This document shows, piece after piece, positions 1 to 11,892 of a stretch of 64,000 nt of DNA (within the stretch, counting starts at the first letter, position 1; each line of letters starts with the position of its first letter). The DNA comes from Calamus simplicifolius. Its lineage: Eukaryota; Streptophyta; Magnoliopsida; Arecales; Arecaceae. The translations under genes and the position numbers were made by a program. The notes beneath the pieces were generated by a model that saw nothing but the letters and a program-made list of their open reading frames with translations, had not been told where the DNA came from and did not search any database. Location of the stretch: positions 1-64,000 of the forward strand of contig UESW01004419.1 of NCBI GenBank assembly GCA_900491605.1. Reading direction: 5' to 3'.

Positions 1-1315
1 AGTAGGGTTATAAGTTAATGGGCCAATATTCAATGAAGTACGGAGGAGAAAGAAGGAAAAGGAACAGGAGCAGCATGGAATTTCCTTGAAGATGATAATA
101 CTTAGGGCCCTTTGGGTTGCTCTAATAGATTATTAGCAGGATTAACTTAACTTAGACAGCCATGACAGGAAGGTAAGTGGTGTGAAGAGTTAAAAAAAAT
201 TGTTATTAGGCAAACATTTGTCATGAGGAATCCTAAAAAACATGGATTGCATAAATCACCTTTCAAAAAGATACATAATTTCTATTTTTTGGGGATATTA
301 TGCTTAATGGCTTCCATGGATGAGTGAGTTTCTTCATTCTTTCCAGTGAAGCCTCTGTTCAAGTCAATGAAATGGCTTTGTGCAAGGAATATTGGATGCA
401 AGCATCCAAACAGGCCCTTGCTGTCGAGAAAGCATTATAATCATTTCACAGCAATTCAATCATATTTCCTCGCCTCCATACAAGCCAAGTTAGTTTGGGC
501 ATATGAAATGTAAATTATTCCATGCAATCAATCCATGCCTGTGTTTGTGGCATGAACTGGCACCGTATAATATACAAAAATGAGTTCGATCTACGGCCCT
601 GTTTTGTAGCTACCATGTGATGAATGCCAGCTATGCCTTGGAGTGGATTTAATGATGCCTGTGAACTGCATTACTCTGGTCTTGCATGTAGGTTGAGGCA
701 CTGCAGTTCGCTAAGGCCATTGAATCCATTTCACACCCAACATGGTGGGCATCATGCGGTACTTGCATTCACAGGTCTCAATGAAGTGAACTGAGTTTAA
801 TAAAAAGTGTATGCTTTTATGACAAGAATGAAATCTTTCTAATTAGTCCTGGAAGATCTGTCTCTTTTGATAGCTGACACTTTGGATTTTCAGATAAATA
901 TCCTTTCCAGGTTTTTTTATTTGCTAAGTGCTGCATGCAATTTGTGCATTGGAGTTATTCAAATTTGGCATTTTTTGTGATTTTTAGGTCCCTCCTTTCA
1001 CTTACTTCCAGGTTCAACCATGATAATTGTATACATGTGATATCACACTACTTTTGAGTAGAAATTTTCTTTGAGAGAAAAAGAGCTTCATTAGTTTGCT
1101 TTTCTTGTGAATAAGTAATATAAATGCTGACTTTGGTTGTAGCATATATACTGGAATGCTCAAATTTTCCTCAACCTTCTTCTTCTTTTTTTTTTTTTTA
1201 ATGATTTGATATGTTCTGCGATGCTGTTGTTAGTATACTAAACAAAGATGGTTTTTTTGTGGTTAAAATTCAGGGGTATATTGTTTTTCTTAAGTAAATT
1301 TTAATTTCCGTGCAG
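1..1315. other. No gene seen; probably intron of the LON1-like relic
   Basis: No coding segment is recognised here. The stretch ends in a good splice acceptor (tgcag at 1311-1315) directly before a Lon-like exon, so the last part at least is best read as intron of the decayed Lon gene. A polypyrimidine tract lies near 1180-1200. Earlier Lon exons are presumably left of the window. Confidence 0.4.
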
Positions 1316-1430
1316 GATCCTAAATTGCTAGCAGCTTTGAAAAAAAATCATAAAAGATCGGTTGCATATGCAGGTGCCTTTCTTCTGAAGGATGAACCCA
1401 GGACTGATCTGAGTACAGATATTAAATAAT

Positions 1431-2950
1431 GGATGTGATGTTGTTAAATATAAATTATATTTTGTTAGACAAGGAATGATTTTATAGGCATGACATCCAT
1501 TTCACAAATAATACTGCTGAGTTCTTGACCTTTGTGTTCAAGAATGTAACTTTGTTTTAGAAACTATGAACTGTATTGGATGCCAAGCGGAAAAAGAAAG
1601 CACGGTTTTGTTTGAAAATAGAAGTTTTGGTAAAGAATGGTCATAGTTATTGGAACAAAGTTTGTCTTCCATGTAAAAGTTATGGGCCGTCTATTACTAG
1701 AAGGATTTTAATTTTCTAAAAAAGAGTTGCTAACCACAAAGTTGAGCTTGGAACTATGATAAGTGAAATACGTTTCACATCTGGACCATTCACAGTCCAA
1801 TTTTGTGTATTTTTGTTTGCAATAGGCAGTTTTTCTTGCTGGAACATTTATTTGTTCTTTAAGTGCTGAAACCTACCTCACAAGTTTTGATCATTGGCTT
1901 GCTCATATGATGGTCAAATTAATAATGTTCTTAGTTTCTGTTTGGGTAATTTGTATGCTTTTACTAAATGATGCTCTTTCAGCACTTCTATGACATATAA
2001 CACGAGAAAAAGGACTTACCAAGAGAAAAGGAATCTTTTTATAAAAAAATAAAAAACAATCTGGAAGGTAATATTATGTCATTGCCACTATATCATCTCA
2101 TATGTATGTTTCCATAGCTTGAAAGTCATATGAAAGAAAATTTCAGTTCCATGTACTGGTGAAATTTATTAGAATAGCAAGTGGATTTTTTTTTCCAAGA
2201 AGAGATTTGATTTTTATCTCCTAGAATCAAATTAAATTCTTGATCACATACGTGACTAAAATAGATGTATGAAACATATTGAGGTTCAATTCGCTTCGTT
2301 GGTTAAACTTTCTTATAAAAGATGTCCTCCTCCTCACACATAAAATTTAGGTTTGTTTTAAGTCTCCACTACCCATGACCACCATCAGCGACACTAATTT
2401 TCTTCAACTACTTCCATTATGCCATCCAGCCCAGCCACCCCTTTTTCCCCCTACCACCTTTCTCCACCATTAGCTAGAGAGGTTTAGTGGGGATACATGA
2501 TGAAATGTCAAAGCGAGGGAATGTGGAGTGAGCCTCCACTTTAGGAAGAGATTTTAATCTGAGGGATTGGACGGCTGAGGAAGAGATGTTGGGTCATCCC
2601 TGGCAGAGGAAGGGGGACGAGACACAACAGCCAAAGATGATGATGGGAGTATGTATTGCTGTGGTTTACAACAACTGTCCGGAGGAGAGCTGCCATTGGT
2701 GGTGTTTGAAGTTTGTGAATAAGTCAAGCAGATTGTTTTGAGATGCATGATCTGGATAAGAGAGACTGAAAAGGATTTGTATTTTCTTCTACGAAATGAT
2801 ATGTCATTGCAAGGCAAATTGAAATATGCCATCTAGATTACTGATTATTTTCCAGCAGTCATATAAGAATCTTGTTTCTTCCATGTAACATCTTTACTCA
2901 CAGTCTGTAATCATATTATTTCTATGCTGAAAATGTATTACAATGTTAAA
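1431..2950. other. No gene seen; non-Lon sequence where the AAA+ region should be
   Basis: The segment lies between the Lon N-domain exon and the protease-domain exon, yet no Walker A, Walker B or other Lon AAA+ motif is visible on either strand. It is AT-rich with a few short open frames that look like chance. Confidence 0.4.
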
Positions 2951-2979
2951 GAAATCTAGTCCATGCGTCAATACAAACT

Positions 2980-3225
2980 GTGGGTGATGGTCAAGTGGGG
3001 AAGAAACTTGAGGATGAGAACTCTCACAAGATGGCTACAACATCTGCCTCAATAGAATCCAAACAAGAAACTGAAGACGCCTTGCATGAACAGTCTAATG
3101 GAACAGCCTTACAAGAATCTGAAGCAACTTCTCATCGTTGGAAGAGGCCGCAATGTGCAACCATCTCTCTCATCATCAGACAATATTGCAACAGCAAACC
3201 AACCATTGATTCAAAGGTATTCTGA
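2980..3225 (+). pseudogene. Exon-like hydrophilic segment, unidentified, one frameshift
   Basis: An 81-codon open frame that begins with GTG, not ATG, so it is an exon-like stretch and not a complete gene. The product is hydrophilic and rich in E, S and T (SIESKQETEDALHEQSNG). At about 3137 one extra T breaks the frame; without it the reading continues as SHRGRGRNVQPSLSSSDN, an RG-rich, serine-rich tail, up to a possible GT donor near 3216. It lies inside the Lon relic but does not resemble any Lon exon known to me. It may be a captured fragment of another gene or a diverged Lon acidic linker. Function unknown. Confidence 0.35.
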
Positions 3226-3735
3226 CAAAGCTAAGTGACTAAAACATGCGTCTTAGTGTAACATAAGAATTGGTTTACCATTGATACCTACTAGTGATTT
3301 TTCTTGCAAATCCTATGTGTAGACTAGTACTAAAATGTTTTCTACATTAACAGGCAAACGAGTTAGACAATAGGAACTACTTAAACGTAACATAGATACA
3401 TGTTGGGCTTTTTTTGGCGCTCTATGCTTACTGTGTCATGTATTAATTGATTCCTTTATTTACAGGTGGACATAGAAACAACAGGTGTAAAGGATGTGAA
3501 AGTTGATAATGTAATCGAAAAGGTTTTTGTTGATGTCTCAAAGCTGGCTGATTTTGTGGGCAAACCATTGTTCCAGTCCGAACATATATATGAGCAAACT
3601 CCAGTAGGGGTTGTCATGAGTCTTGCTTGGACTGCAATGGGTGGTTCAATAACGTTTGTTGAAACTGTCCTGATGGAGCAAGGAGAAGGAAGAGGTGCAC
3701 TTCTGCTTACAGGTTTAGCTTGGAGATGTCATAAA

Positions 3736-6684
3736 TAGAGATGAGCACTGGGCCGAGCCACCCATAGCCCGGCCTAGGCTAACCCGCCTGTGCCTGGCAC
3801 GGCCCGGTTGCTACATTACCTGGCTGTGTCAGGCACAGCCCATGAAAGGGGGCCATGCCGGGCTCAGAAACTTTGGCCCGCAGACCAAGCCCGACATGGC
3901 CTATTAGGGCCTGAGCGGGCATGGCCCGGGCCTGATTCCTTTAAAATATTTTTTATGTAAAAAAATATTTTTTAATAAATTAAAAAGTTGTTGGAAACAA
4001 AGGATTTATTAATATGAAGCCACCTTAATGATGGAGGGTTTGGCATAGATCCTTACCAATTTATTAATTTAAAATCATAATGGTACATTAAGGGAGTGGG
4101 GCTTGGCTTGACCTCTAGAATACAATAAGAAAGAAGAAAAAATAGAGATGACTCACTTTAACAATGAAAAAAATAAAATTATAAAATTATAAAAATAGAG
4201 ATAACTCACCCATCAGTAGTATTTGTGCCATCATCTTCGCTGGATATGTCATGTCCACCTTTATCTTGAAGCTTTGCCTCAGCATCCAACCAATCTTTAA
4301 AGCAGAGAAGCATCTTAATTGTGTCGTGAGTCATTCTACTTCTCTTTTCGTTCAGAACACGCTGACCTGCACTGAAAGTAGATTTCGATGCTACTATGAA
4401 CATTGGCATAACTAAAATATCACGTGCAATGGCAGATATAACAATATATTGATTTTTAACACTTTTTCATCAAGTTAATACATCTAGATTCCCTATTTGA
4501 TTTTCATCATATGCAGACTGAAGATCATTTCGTAAATAAAATTCTAGTTCACTACTTAAAGAAGATGAAGATGAACTTGAAGCATGTGTATGTTTTCTTT
4601 ATGCAATGAATGAAAAAATAGATGACGAGCGAGAACTAGAAGAAGAAATAGAGCTTTGTGCGGGTATTCTAGATCTATGAATTTTTTCATCATATAAAGC
4701 ATAAATATCATAAAAAAAGTCATGTTATCTCATTTTTAGCAGGTTCAGGATCTTGAATCATGTTTTCACAATATGCATCAATTAAAATTAGTACGTCACC
4801 TAATTTAACTCTAGAATCAAATACAGCATCTAAGTTATGCATAGGACATATCTTGTCCCAATATTCATTCCATTTAGATTCCATTTGTTCAATAATAGGC
4901 ATTAAAACATCATTATATCTATGTTCAGCAAATTTTTTACTAATTATATATGCTTGTTGTAAAAATGAACATGTAGTTGGATAATAAATACCAGAAAGAA
5001 CATTTATAGGATCATAAAAACTAACCAAAAAATTTTAAAATTTTACCTTTACTCCAATTAGTTTTAGTCAATGTAAATCCTAATCCACGATTATTAATAT
5101 ATGCACTTAATAAGTTTTTATATGGATATGCATTATGAATCATGCTATATGTTGAGTTTCAACGAGTAATTATATCAAGTTTAAATTTTTTAAAATGTTT
5201 ACCATGATCTATACATAATTATTTAAATTCTTGAAGTTTTAATCTTGAAGCATGAATAAAAAAACTGCATTTCTAATTTTTGAAATAACATCTTGAATCA
5301 TGCCCATGCCACAGAAAGATTTAATATATGATATGTACATCTAATATGCAATAAATGTTCATTTAAAATGGGATGCAATGAGTCTTTCAATAATGCAATA
5401 ATAGAATTATTATTAGATGCATTATCAAAAGTAATAGATATGATTTTATCATTAATATTATATTTGCATGCAGTTTGATAAATGACATTTGAAATTTATT
5501 GCGCACAATGCGAAAAATCTAAAGCACAAAAAAGCAAGAATATGTTTATTTAATTGCTAATCATTATCAATATAATGAGCAGTAATAGCAATAAAATAAT
5601 TACTACCTACAGATGCTAACCAAATATCAGAAGTTAGAGAAACTCTTGCATTTAAAATAAAGAGCATTTCTATTAAACTTTGTCTCATTGCTAAAAATTT
5701 GTTATAGTTACTCTTCTAAATGTATGCCTACTAGTTTTTTCTATAAGCAGGTTGTAAGGTTAATTAAACATATTATTCAAAATTAAAAGATTCACATAAA
5801 CTAAAATGTAATTCATCCTTAACTATCCATCTTACAAGTAATTTTCTCTGATTTTCATAATTATATGCAAAAGTACCTACAAGTGATCCCCTTGTATATT
5901 AAGGATACTTTGTAGACGAGAATCATACATCGTATGAGTCTCTTGATGTCTTTTTAAATGGCCTATTCCCCCACCACTACTACAACTATAAAGTTTGCAC
6001 ATTTTCTATATTTTGCTTTTAAGACTCCATCAACTATAATTCTATCAAATTCATTCCAAACATCACTAGTCCTCTTACGAGAAGAGGTTTGACCTTTACT
6101 TGGTTCACTGGTTCTAGAGAAAACTTGGAGATTAGTTTTCTTTCCCTAAAAAAAGGGGGCATGCCAAAATAACTCTCGTCATAAGATGTCATATCTAAAA
6201 TTCTAAATTGATGAACGCAAAAAATTAAAAACTAACCACAAGGAGGAATTGAGAAGAGAACCAGAAGTGGAGGCATTGAGTTGAGATTTGTGAGCTTCGA
6301 CTTGTGCTCTCACCTCTCAACAAGAAGTGACATCTTTTTTTTTTTTGTACTTCTAGCTTCTCAACAAGAACCTTCTCTTGTGTAGCACTTGAACACTTGC
6401 TAGAACACTTGCTATAAAAGAGAAATAGTAGTAGTAAAGAAGAAGAGAAGAATTGGTTTGGTGTGATGAGAATAAGGGAGAATGGGGTATTTAATTTTTT
6501 TTTCCAAAATATCCCTCAATGTAGCCGTTTTATGGGTGTTGGATGGGGTTTAAAATGGTAAAAACCCCCTCCAACTAGCCGTTTCTAGCCTTTATTTTTT
6601 GGCCATGCCCCAGCACGGCCCGTTTATTTTTGACCCGAGGGCTTGGGTCGGGCCATGCCGAGCATGGCCCAATGCTCAAGTTTA
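3736..6684 (-). mobile_element. hAT-family DNA transposon (degenerate, full ends)
   Basis: The terminal inverted repeats match: left TAGAGATGAGCACTGGGCC, right (reverse complement) TAAACTTGAGCATTGGGCC. The flanking 8-bp target duplication is gtcataaa (3728-3735) against gtcatgag (6685-6692), 6 of 8 identical, the size typical of hAT. Both ends carry GC-rich subterminal sequence with repeated ggcccgg and gcatggcc words. The inside encodes minus-strand hAT transposase pieces. It inserted into a coding exon of the Lon relic. Internal stops and frameshifts make it non-autonomous now. Confidence 0.88.
4206..6150 (-). pseudogene. hAT transposase, broken
   Basis: Reading on the minus strand, a BED-type zinc-finger remnant lies near 6150-5950. 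A middle block at 5028-4720 carries YYPTTCSFLQQAY and NEYWDKICPMHNLDAVFDSRVK. The C-terminal hAT dimerisation region is at 4409-4206 (VASKSTFSAGQRVLNEKRS and DTIKMLLCFKDWL, matching the usual AFSxGGRVL and CxxDWL motifs). Many stops and frameshifts separate the blocks. The same protein family is encoded by the hAT at 50428-52658, where the first half is better preserved. Confidence 0.8.
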
Positions 6685-7112
6685 GTCATGAGGAGAGTGC
6701 CCGAATAGCTCATACTGTAGCCAGATAAATATTGCTTCAGAAAGAACCAGACAACCCATTTTTTTGCCAACTCCAAGCTCCATTTGCATCTGCCAGCAGG
6801 TGCTACCCCCAAGGATGGAGCAAGTGGAGGGTGCACCATGGTAACATCAATGCTGTCTCTTGCCATGAAAAAGTGTGTTAAAAAGGACCTTGCAATGACT
6901 GGTGAAATCACATTAACAGGACGAATTCTCCCAACTGGTGGGGTATGCTACCTCTGTGAGATTCATAGTTTTTTTTCACATGATTATTCTAAGAGCTTCA
7001 TGTTTCCTGTTCTTGCTTTGGTTTCTTCAGCTCACCATATTTGTCTCCTTGATCTTTGTGTGCTGCTTGATTTGCCATCCATTGTAGAATTATTTGAATC
7101 TTTGAGTTTTTT

Positions 7113-7350
7113 ATATGCATATTGATCAGTTTTTTTTGCCATAGCCCCAATTTTCTATTTGTAAACTGCAAAGCTTGACATTTTTACTGGATTAGCAAAC
7201 TTCCTATGTTTAGCAAAAGCATTATTAAGTTTTAATATGCATATTGATCAGTTTTTTTGTCATAGCCCCAATTTTCTATTTGTAAACTGCAAAGCTTGAC
7301 ATTTTTACTGGATGAGCAAACTTCCTGTGTTTAGCAAAGGTATTCTTAAG
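7113..7350 (+). repeat. Direct tandem duplication, ~122 bp unit x2
   Basis: Two adjacent near-identical copies (about 7113-7234 and 7235-7350) share the words atatgcatattgatcag, catagccccaattttc and gcaaacttcct. They lie in what was the last intron of the Lon relic. Confidence 0.85.
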
Positions 7351-7570
7351 TTTTATTTAAAAAATAACACTAGAAATTGCCATATTTGATGTTAATTGTT
7401 GTTCTGAAATTGAGTTTTATTCTGTTAGTTGTTTAAAGGTTTATTCCTACCAAACTGGTCAAGGAGAAGACAATTGCTGCCAGAAGAAACAAGGTGAAGA
7501 CTCATATTCCCATCAGCTAACAGAGCAGATTTTGATCAGCTTTCTGCTAACACAAAGGCCGGCCTTTGAA

Positions 7571-7949
7571 AGTGACTCTTAAACCAAATATTTGAGCTGG
7601 CTTTTGAAAGTGACTCTTAAACCACAAACATAGTCTCTAATCCACTTTTATTGGGTTGTCGCGTATGATAGTTTTCTTGATGACTGCAAAATATTATGTG
7701 GTAGTTTATGATAGTTTTCTTGATGACTGCAAGAGATTCTGTGGTAGTTCTTCGTGATGCTGATCTTCAAGAGAGCTGGAGTCGAAAGTAGTTCATCTAG
7801 CAAGCTTCTGTCAGCATCCATGATTTTGAATTCTTTATTATGTCTTACAACATTTGTCATCGTTTTTGGAAGTGGTCAGTGGTCAATTATAAATACAGTA
7901 TTTCAACACATTATTTTTGAACATTTTCATTTTCATCAATACTTAAATG
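7571..7949. repeat. Short tandem duplication, otherwise no gene seen
   Basis: A roughly 45-bp duplication at about 7663-7750 repeats the phrase tgatagttttcttgatgac. The rest, between the Lon remnant and the LTR element, shows nothing recognisable. Confidence 0.5.
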
Positions 7950-7954
7950 TAATC

Positions 7955-8687
7955 TATTGCCGCCAAGTCACGTTCCTCGAATGTCAGGGTAACAAAGAGT
8001 TTCGTCCTCAATGGAGTTCCTGCAAGAAAGTCTTCGGGGATCAGTTTCACCAGTGGGGACCCTTCGACTCAAGTAAGCGACTTGGGAACAGTGAAAGAGA
8101 GAAATGGAAAATAGCTTGAGAACTTAAGTTTAGATCCTTCCCCTCATTGTGAGCGAATGTTCTTATACCTATTCGAAGATCCCTCTTTTCCGCTTTTAGA
8201 AGGTGGGTAATTCCGATACATTACTGTTTGGCAGTGGACAGATGGCCAGGTTAACAAAGACAGGTCGCAACTGACACTGAGCATGTCAGAGGTGTCCCAT
8301 CCTGCCAGCCCTCTTGCCAGGTACAACACCACAGGTGGGCAGATGAGCCTAGTCGCGTCAGGCGTGTGCCGTTACAGGTAGTGGCCACGTGCAGTTGCAG
8401 ACGGTTAGTGGGCCACGTGGTGGCTACATGTGATTAGTGGGCCACGTGGTAGTGCCAGACGGCTCGAGGTAGTGGGGACCTGGAGTCCGAGGCCGAGGGG
8501 ACTTGGGGTCCGAGGCCGAAGGAACCTAGAATCCGAGGCCGAGGGAACCTAGGGTCGAGGCCAAGGGGACCTAGAGTTCGAGGCCAAGGGGACCCAGGGT
8601 CCGAGGCCGAGGGGGCCTCGGAGTCCGAGGCTGGGGATCCATCAGTTGCCTTTTCCGTCAACTCTAACGGCTCGGGCAACCACATTA
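7955..8687 (-). repeat. LTR (left, 3' LTR) of element 1
   Basis: Homologous along its length to 14760-15389, but longer because of extra copies of a gaggccgagggga-type repeat at about 8465-8640. Both ends have decayed from TG..CA to TA..TA. Shared core words with the partner include cctgcaagaaagtc, gacttgggaacagtgaaag and cctcattgtgag. Confidence 0.85.
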
Positions 8688-9330
8688 TATGCCCTCTTGC
8701 CCCTAAGACGATGCGGGCCCACTCCCTGCTCGGCGAAAGGAGCGTAAAAAGATTTTAGGTGGTTGATCCCGGTGCGTCGCCTATCATGGAGGGGCACGTG
8801 TCCTTGGAGATAGCAATTCTTAGCACGGATGACTTGGGGTGTCGCAGTGCCACCGCCCCTGTCAACCGTCAGATCTATAGGGATCCTTCTCGAAACGGGG
8901 TGTCCTTTCAGAACCCATAAAAAAGCAGCTGCTATAATTGCCATCATGGTACTGACGTCATCGATGCTCCGCGATTGGCCGAAGGCAGAGCACTCCACAT
9001 GCCGAGCGCTTGTCGAGGTGACACCGCCTATGGAGGGCGTCCACGTGGTCGGTTGGGCTAGGCTGAATGATTCGAAACTGGTGTATAGCCAGGGGAAAGC
9101 TCTAAACTTGACATTCTTCTTCTGAGATCTTTGTCTTTCTCCCTAAGCTCTCACCTTGTCCGAGCTTTCCTCCTTTAAGTCTTACTGCCTCCCTCATCAC
9201 TCTTCTCTTTCATCCAAGTTAGTCCCCTGATCCCTTCCAGTTCTTTTATAGCTTCCTCTTCTCCTTCCTGGTCTTCTGCTCCACCCGAAGATCGCCTGTC
9301 CTCCTCGCAAGTGCGAGCTTCCCCATCCCC

Positions 9331-11282
9331 CATGCCTGCATGGTCTTCTTCTCCTCACCTTCCTCCGAGGACCTCGTTCCTCTGTCCCAACGGTGAGTCG
9401 TCAATCGGGCCCCTGCCAGGGGTCGTTCGGTGGCCGTCGATCCTCCTCCTAGGGCTAGGGTAGATCCCCGAAAGGAGCCGCCTCCACCTTAACTAGACAA
9501 GAATTAGCCAATATTAGGGCTCGATTTGGGGTTCCAAGCAGCGTCCAGCTGTTTGTCCCCACCCCTAATGACAGGTTGACGTCCTCCTGTCCCAAGCGGA
9601 TCGCTCTGTATGAGGCATTCCTCAAGGGGGGCCTTCGACTACTCCTTCATCCCTTCATCGTCAACCTTCTTGATCTTTTTTCTTTCGTGCCCGTCCAATT
9701 GGTCCCAAACTTTATTCGGACCATCTGCAGTTTCTTAGTGCTGTGCCATCTTCAAGGATAGAGGCTAGGGTTTTCCTTTTTTGTAGCTTCTACACCCTCC
9801 GCCAACAATCAAGCTAGTGGGTGTTCTAGCCTAGGCCTAGCCGAGCCCTCCGACTAGGTCTCCCCATGTTCGTTAAGGGGTGGAAGACCCAATTCTTCTT
9901 TGTTGACCTCGAGGGGGTGAGGGCATGGTGGGGGATCCTGATACACGACCAAACAAGAACTCGATAGTGGTCCTGAGGGATAAGGAAGCATTTGGGCAGT
10001 TGCTGACAGCAGTGGTTCCTTGCTACAACTAGCTCCTATCCGAGGAGAACCTCCAGCTTGTAGGTATTCTCCGAGCAGTGATGAGCAGCCAAGGACCTTT
10101 CCTATCCCTTCTTCTCTCATCTACCTCTCTTCTCTTTCTTTCTTTTTTTGAAGTGGCTCTGACCTGCCTTGACTTGTGCAGATATGAGGCCGCCAACCAA
10201 AATGTTGATGAGGGCAGTCGCAAAGAAGCGGAAGGCCACGGGCGAGACAGGAGGATCAAGGAAGAGACCCCATCCCCAGGCCCCTGCCCCCACCCGACGG
10301 CCAGCAAGCAAGCGAGGAGGTTGCCCCTTCAGCCACCCAGTCATCCATCTCACCGAGCGCCCTGTTGACAGCCTCAACAATCGATTTGACCGTCGACACC
10401 CCTCCAGAGGAGCCGAGGGTGGTGGTAGTTCCCCCGAGTGTCGAACCGGCCGTCGCTAGCATCGAGCCATCGGAGCCCGCAGTCGTGCCCGCCCCGAGGA
10501 AGGCCCGCCCGCGGATAGAGACACTGCGACATCTACGCCCTCAGCCTCGTTCGACCCCGAGGGAAGAAGGGCTGGGGCGGACCCTCCGCGGGTGTCTCTT
10601 GCCTACAACGGTCGCACCGCCGAACGACTGATGGCAAGGGTCTACCTACCGGAGCTCCAGGCAGAGTTTAGCCAATTGGATGCTCCCGCCATCCTCCAGA
10701 ATGCCTTCGCGGCGCACCTATGGGTAGGTGTCTTCTTTTTTCTCTTCTAGTTTCTACTTTTCTGAGTACTAACCAAGGCTTTCCTTGTGCAGGCGGTGAA
10801 CTCTCTATCGGCCTTGAGTGACACCACCCTCCGGAGCGGCCGACTTAGGGTGTGCTCGCGCCGCTGAAGCCAAGCTGGGGGCCTATCAACTCCGACTGGA
10901 CATGGAAAATTGGTGATCCATGAGGTGGAGGAGTCCGAAGGCCAGGTTGAAGGCGCCGAGGAAATCACCCGGAGGGCTGACGCTCAAGTTGTCGATGCCA
11001 CCGCCCGAGTGAACGATGCCCTGCAGAGAGCCCGAGCCATCGAGGAAAGGGCCGCGGTGGCAAAGCTAGTGGCGGCAGAGTCCATGGAGCGCTTCCGAGG
11101 CTCCATCGCCTTCGCTAGGGAGGTGGCAGAGGGCTCCGCTGACGCCTACCTCCAGGCTTCCGCTACGGGAAGAGAAGGCCGCGCGAGTCTTTGGGATCGC
11201 TAGCCTTACAGACATCGAGCCTGACATCTACGAAGGGTCAGAAGACTCATCCGATGGTGGATCGGCGCTAGTCGACACCTGA
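9331..11282 (+). pseudogene. PF04195-like extra gene of element 1 (opposite strand to gag-pol)
   Basis: This belongs to the plant family annotated as putative gypsy-type transposon protein (PF04195, function unknown). The key block at 9576-9761 reads PKRIALYEAFLKGGLR, LHPFIVNLLDLF and QLVPNFIRTICSFLVL, matching the family pattern of an alpha-helical segment ending in LVPNxxR. A proline-rich, basic stretch follows (10180-10640). A heptad-like, Ala/Glu/Arg-rich coiled coil lies at 10910-11203 (EVEESEGQVEGAEEIT, RAIEERAAVAKLVAAES). The frame is broken in several places and probably contained introns (an intron-like gtaggt...tgcag near 10722-10792). The end is the TGA at 11280, after which gtaatgaaaatg could serve in 3' processing. 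The start is unsure; the first reasonable ATG is near 9336. It runs opposite to the element's own transcription. Confidence 0.65.
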
Positions 11283-11892
11283 GGGCTCTCTCCAGCGCTT
11301 TTCCTTTTTGTTCTCATTATTGTTTCCAAGTCCGACTTGAGTCGACATTTTGCACACATTTACAAAGTAATGAAAATGACTAATTTTCCATTGCATCCAC
11401 CTTAGAAGATTGATTACTTAGCTCAAATTAGTATGCTTTCCTACACGGCCCATCGTCATAGGACTCTTGATAGGACTGTGCCCTGGTGGGGTCATCGTGT
11501 CTATTTGCTCGTCACGAGCAAGTCCATGACTTAGTTGCTACGTAGGATCGGATCCTTGTGGGAGTGCTGAGGCTGGCCTCGGAGCTTTCCTTTGTGAAAC
11601 CCAAGTTCGGCCTCAAGGTGTAAGTCTCGTGATAAGTTTGCAGCATCGAGCAGTCATCGGGACTTCAGGGCTGGCCGAGGTCACTCTTCGGGTGCCAAAT
11701 CGGCCTCAAGTTCTTAGCACTGACCGAAGTTAGGCTTTGGTGCCAAGCTGACCTCGGGCTTTCAGTGCCGACCGAAGCCGAGCTTTGGTGCTGAGCTGGC
11801 CTCGGGCTTTCAATGCCGATCGGAGTCGAGCTTTGGTGCCAAGCTAGCCTCAGGCTTTCAATGCCAACTAGAGCCGGGCTTTGGTGCCAAGC

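Larger units (their letters stand above)
1316..7570 (+). pseudogene. LON1: Decayed mitochondrial Lon protease (LON1-like), split by a hAT transposon
   Basis: Lon is an ATP-dependent serine protease of the mitochondrial matrix. Four Lon-like segments are visible. Segment 1316-1430 (DPKLLAAL, YAGAFLLKDEP) is part of the N-domain and runs into a stop. Segment 3466-3717 carries the start of the protease domain (LADFVGKPLF, YEQTPVGVVM, LAWTAMGGS). Segment 6693-6942 carries ESARIAHTVA, LHLHLPAGATPKDG and the catalytic-serine region. Segment 7458-7570 carries VKEKTIAARR with the catalytic lysine (codon 7461-7463). The serine is still coded (6823-6825), but GPSAG has become GASGG. Decay is clear: stops and frameshifts in the third and fourth segments, no AG acceptor before 7458 (ctg where cag is expected), no AAA+ ATPase region between 1430 and 3466, and a 2,949-bp hAT inserted at 3736. 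Introns are retained, so this is a duplicated gene or degenerate locus, not a processed copy. Mitochondrial LON1 fits better than peroxisomal LON2. Confidence 0.85.

Noticed and set aside
8434..8998. Minus-strand open frames over the left LTR of element 1
   Set aside because: They cross the LTR border and consist largely of the purine-rich repeat; no gag or other domain seen.
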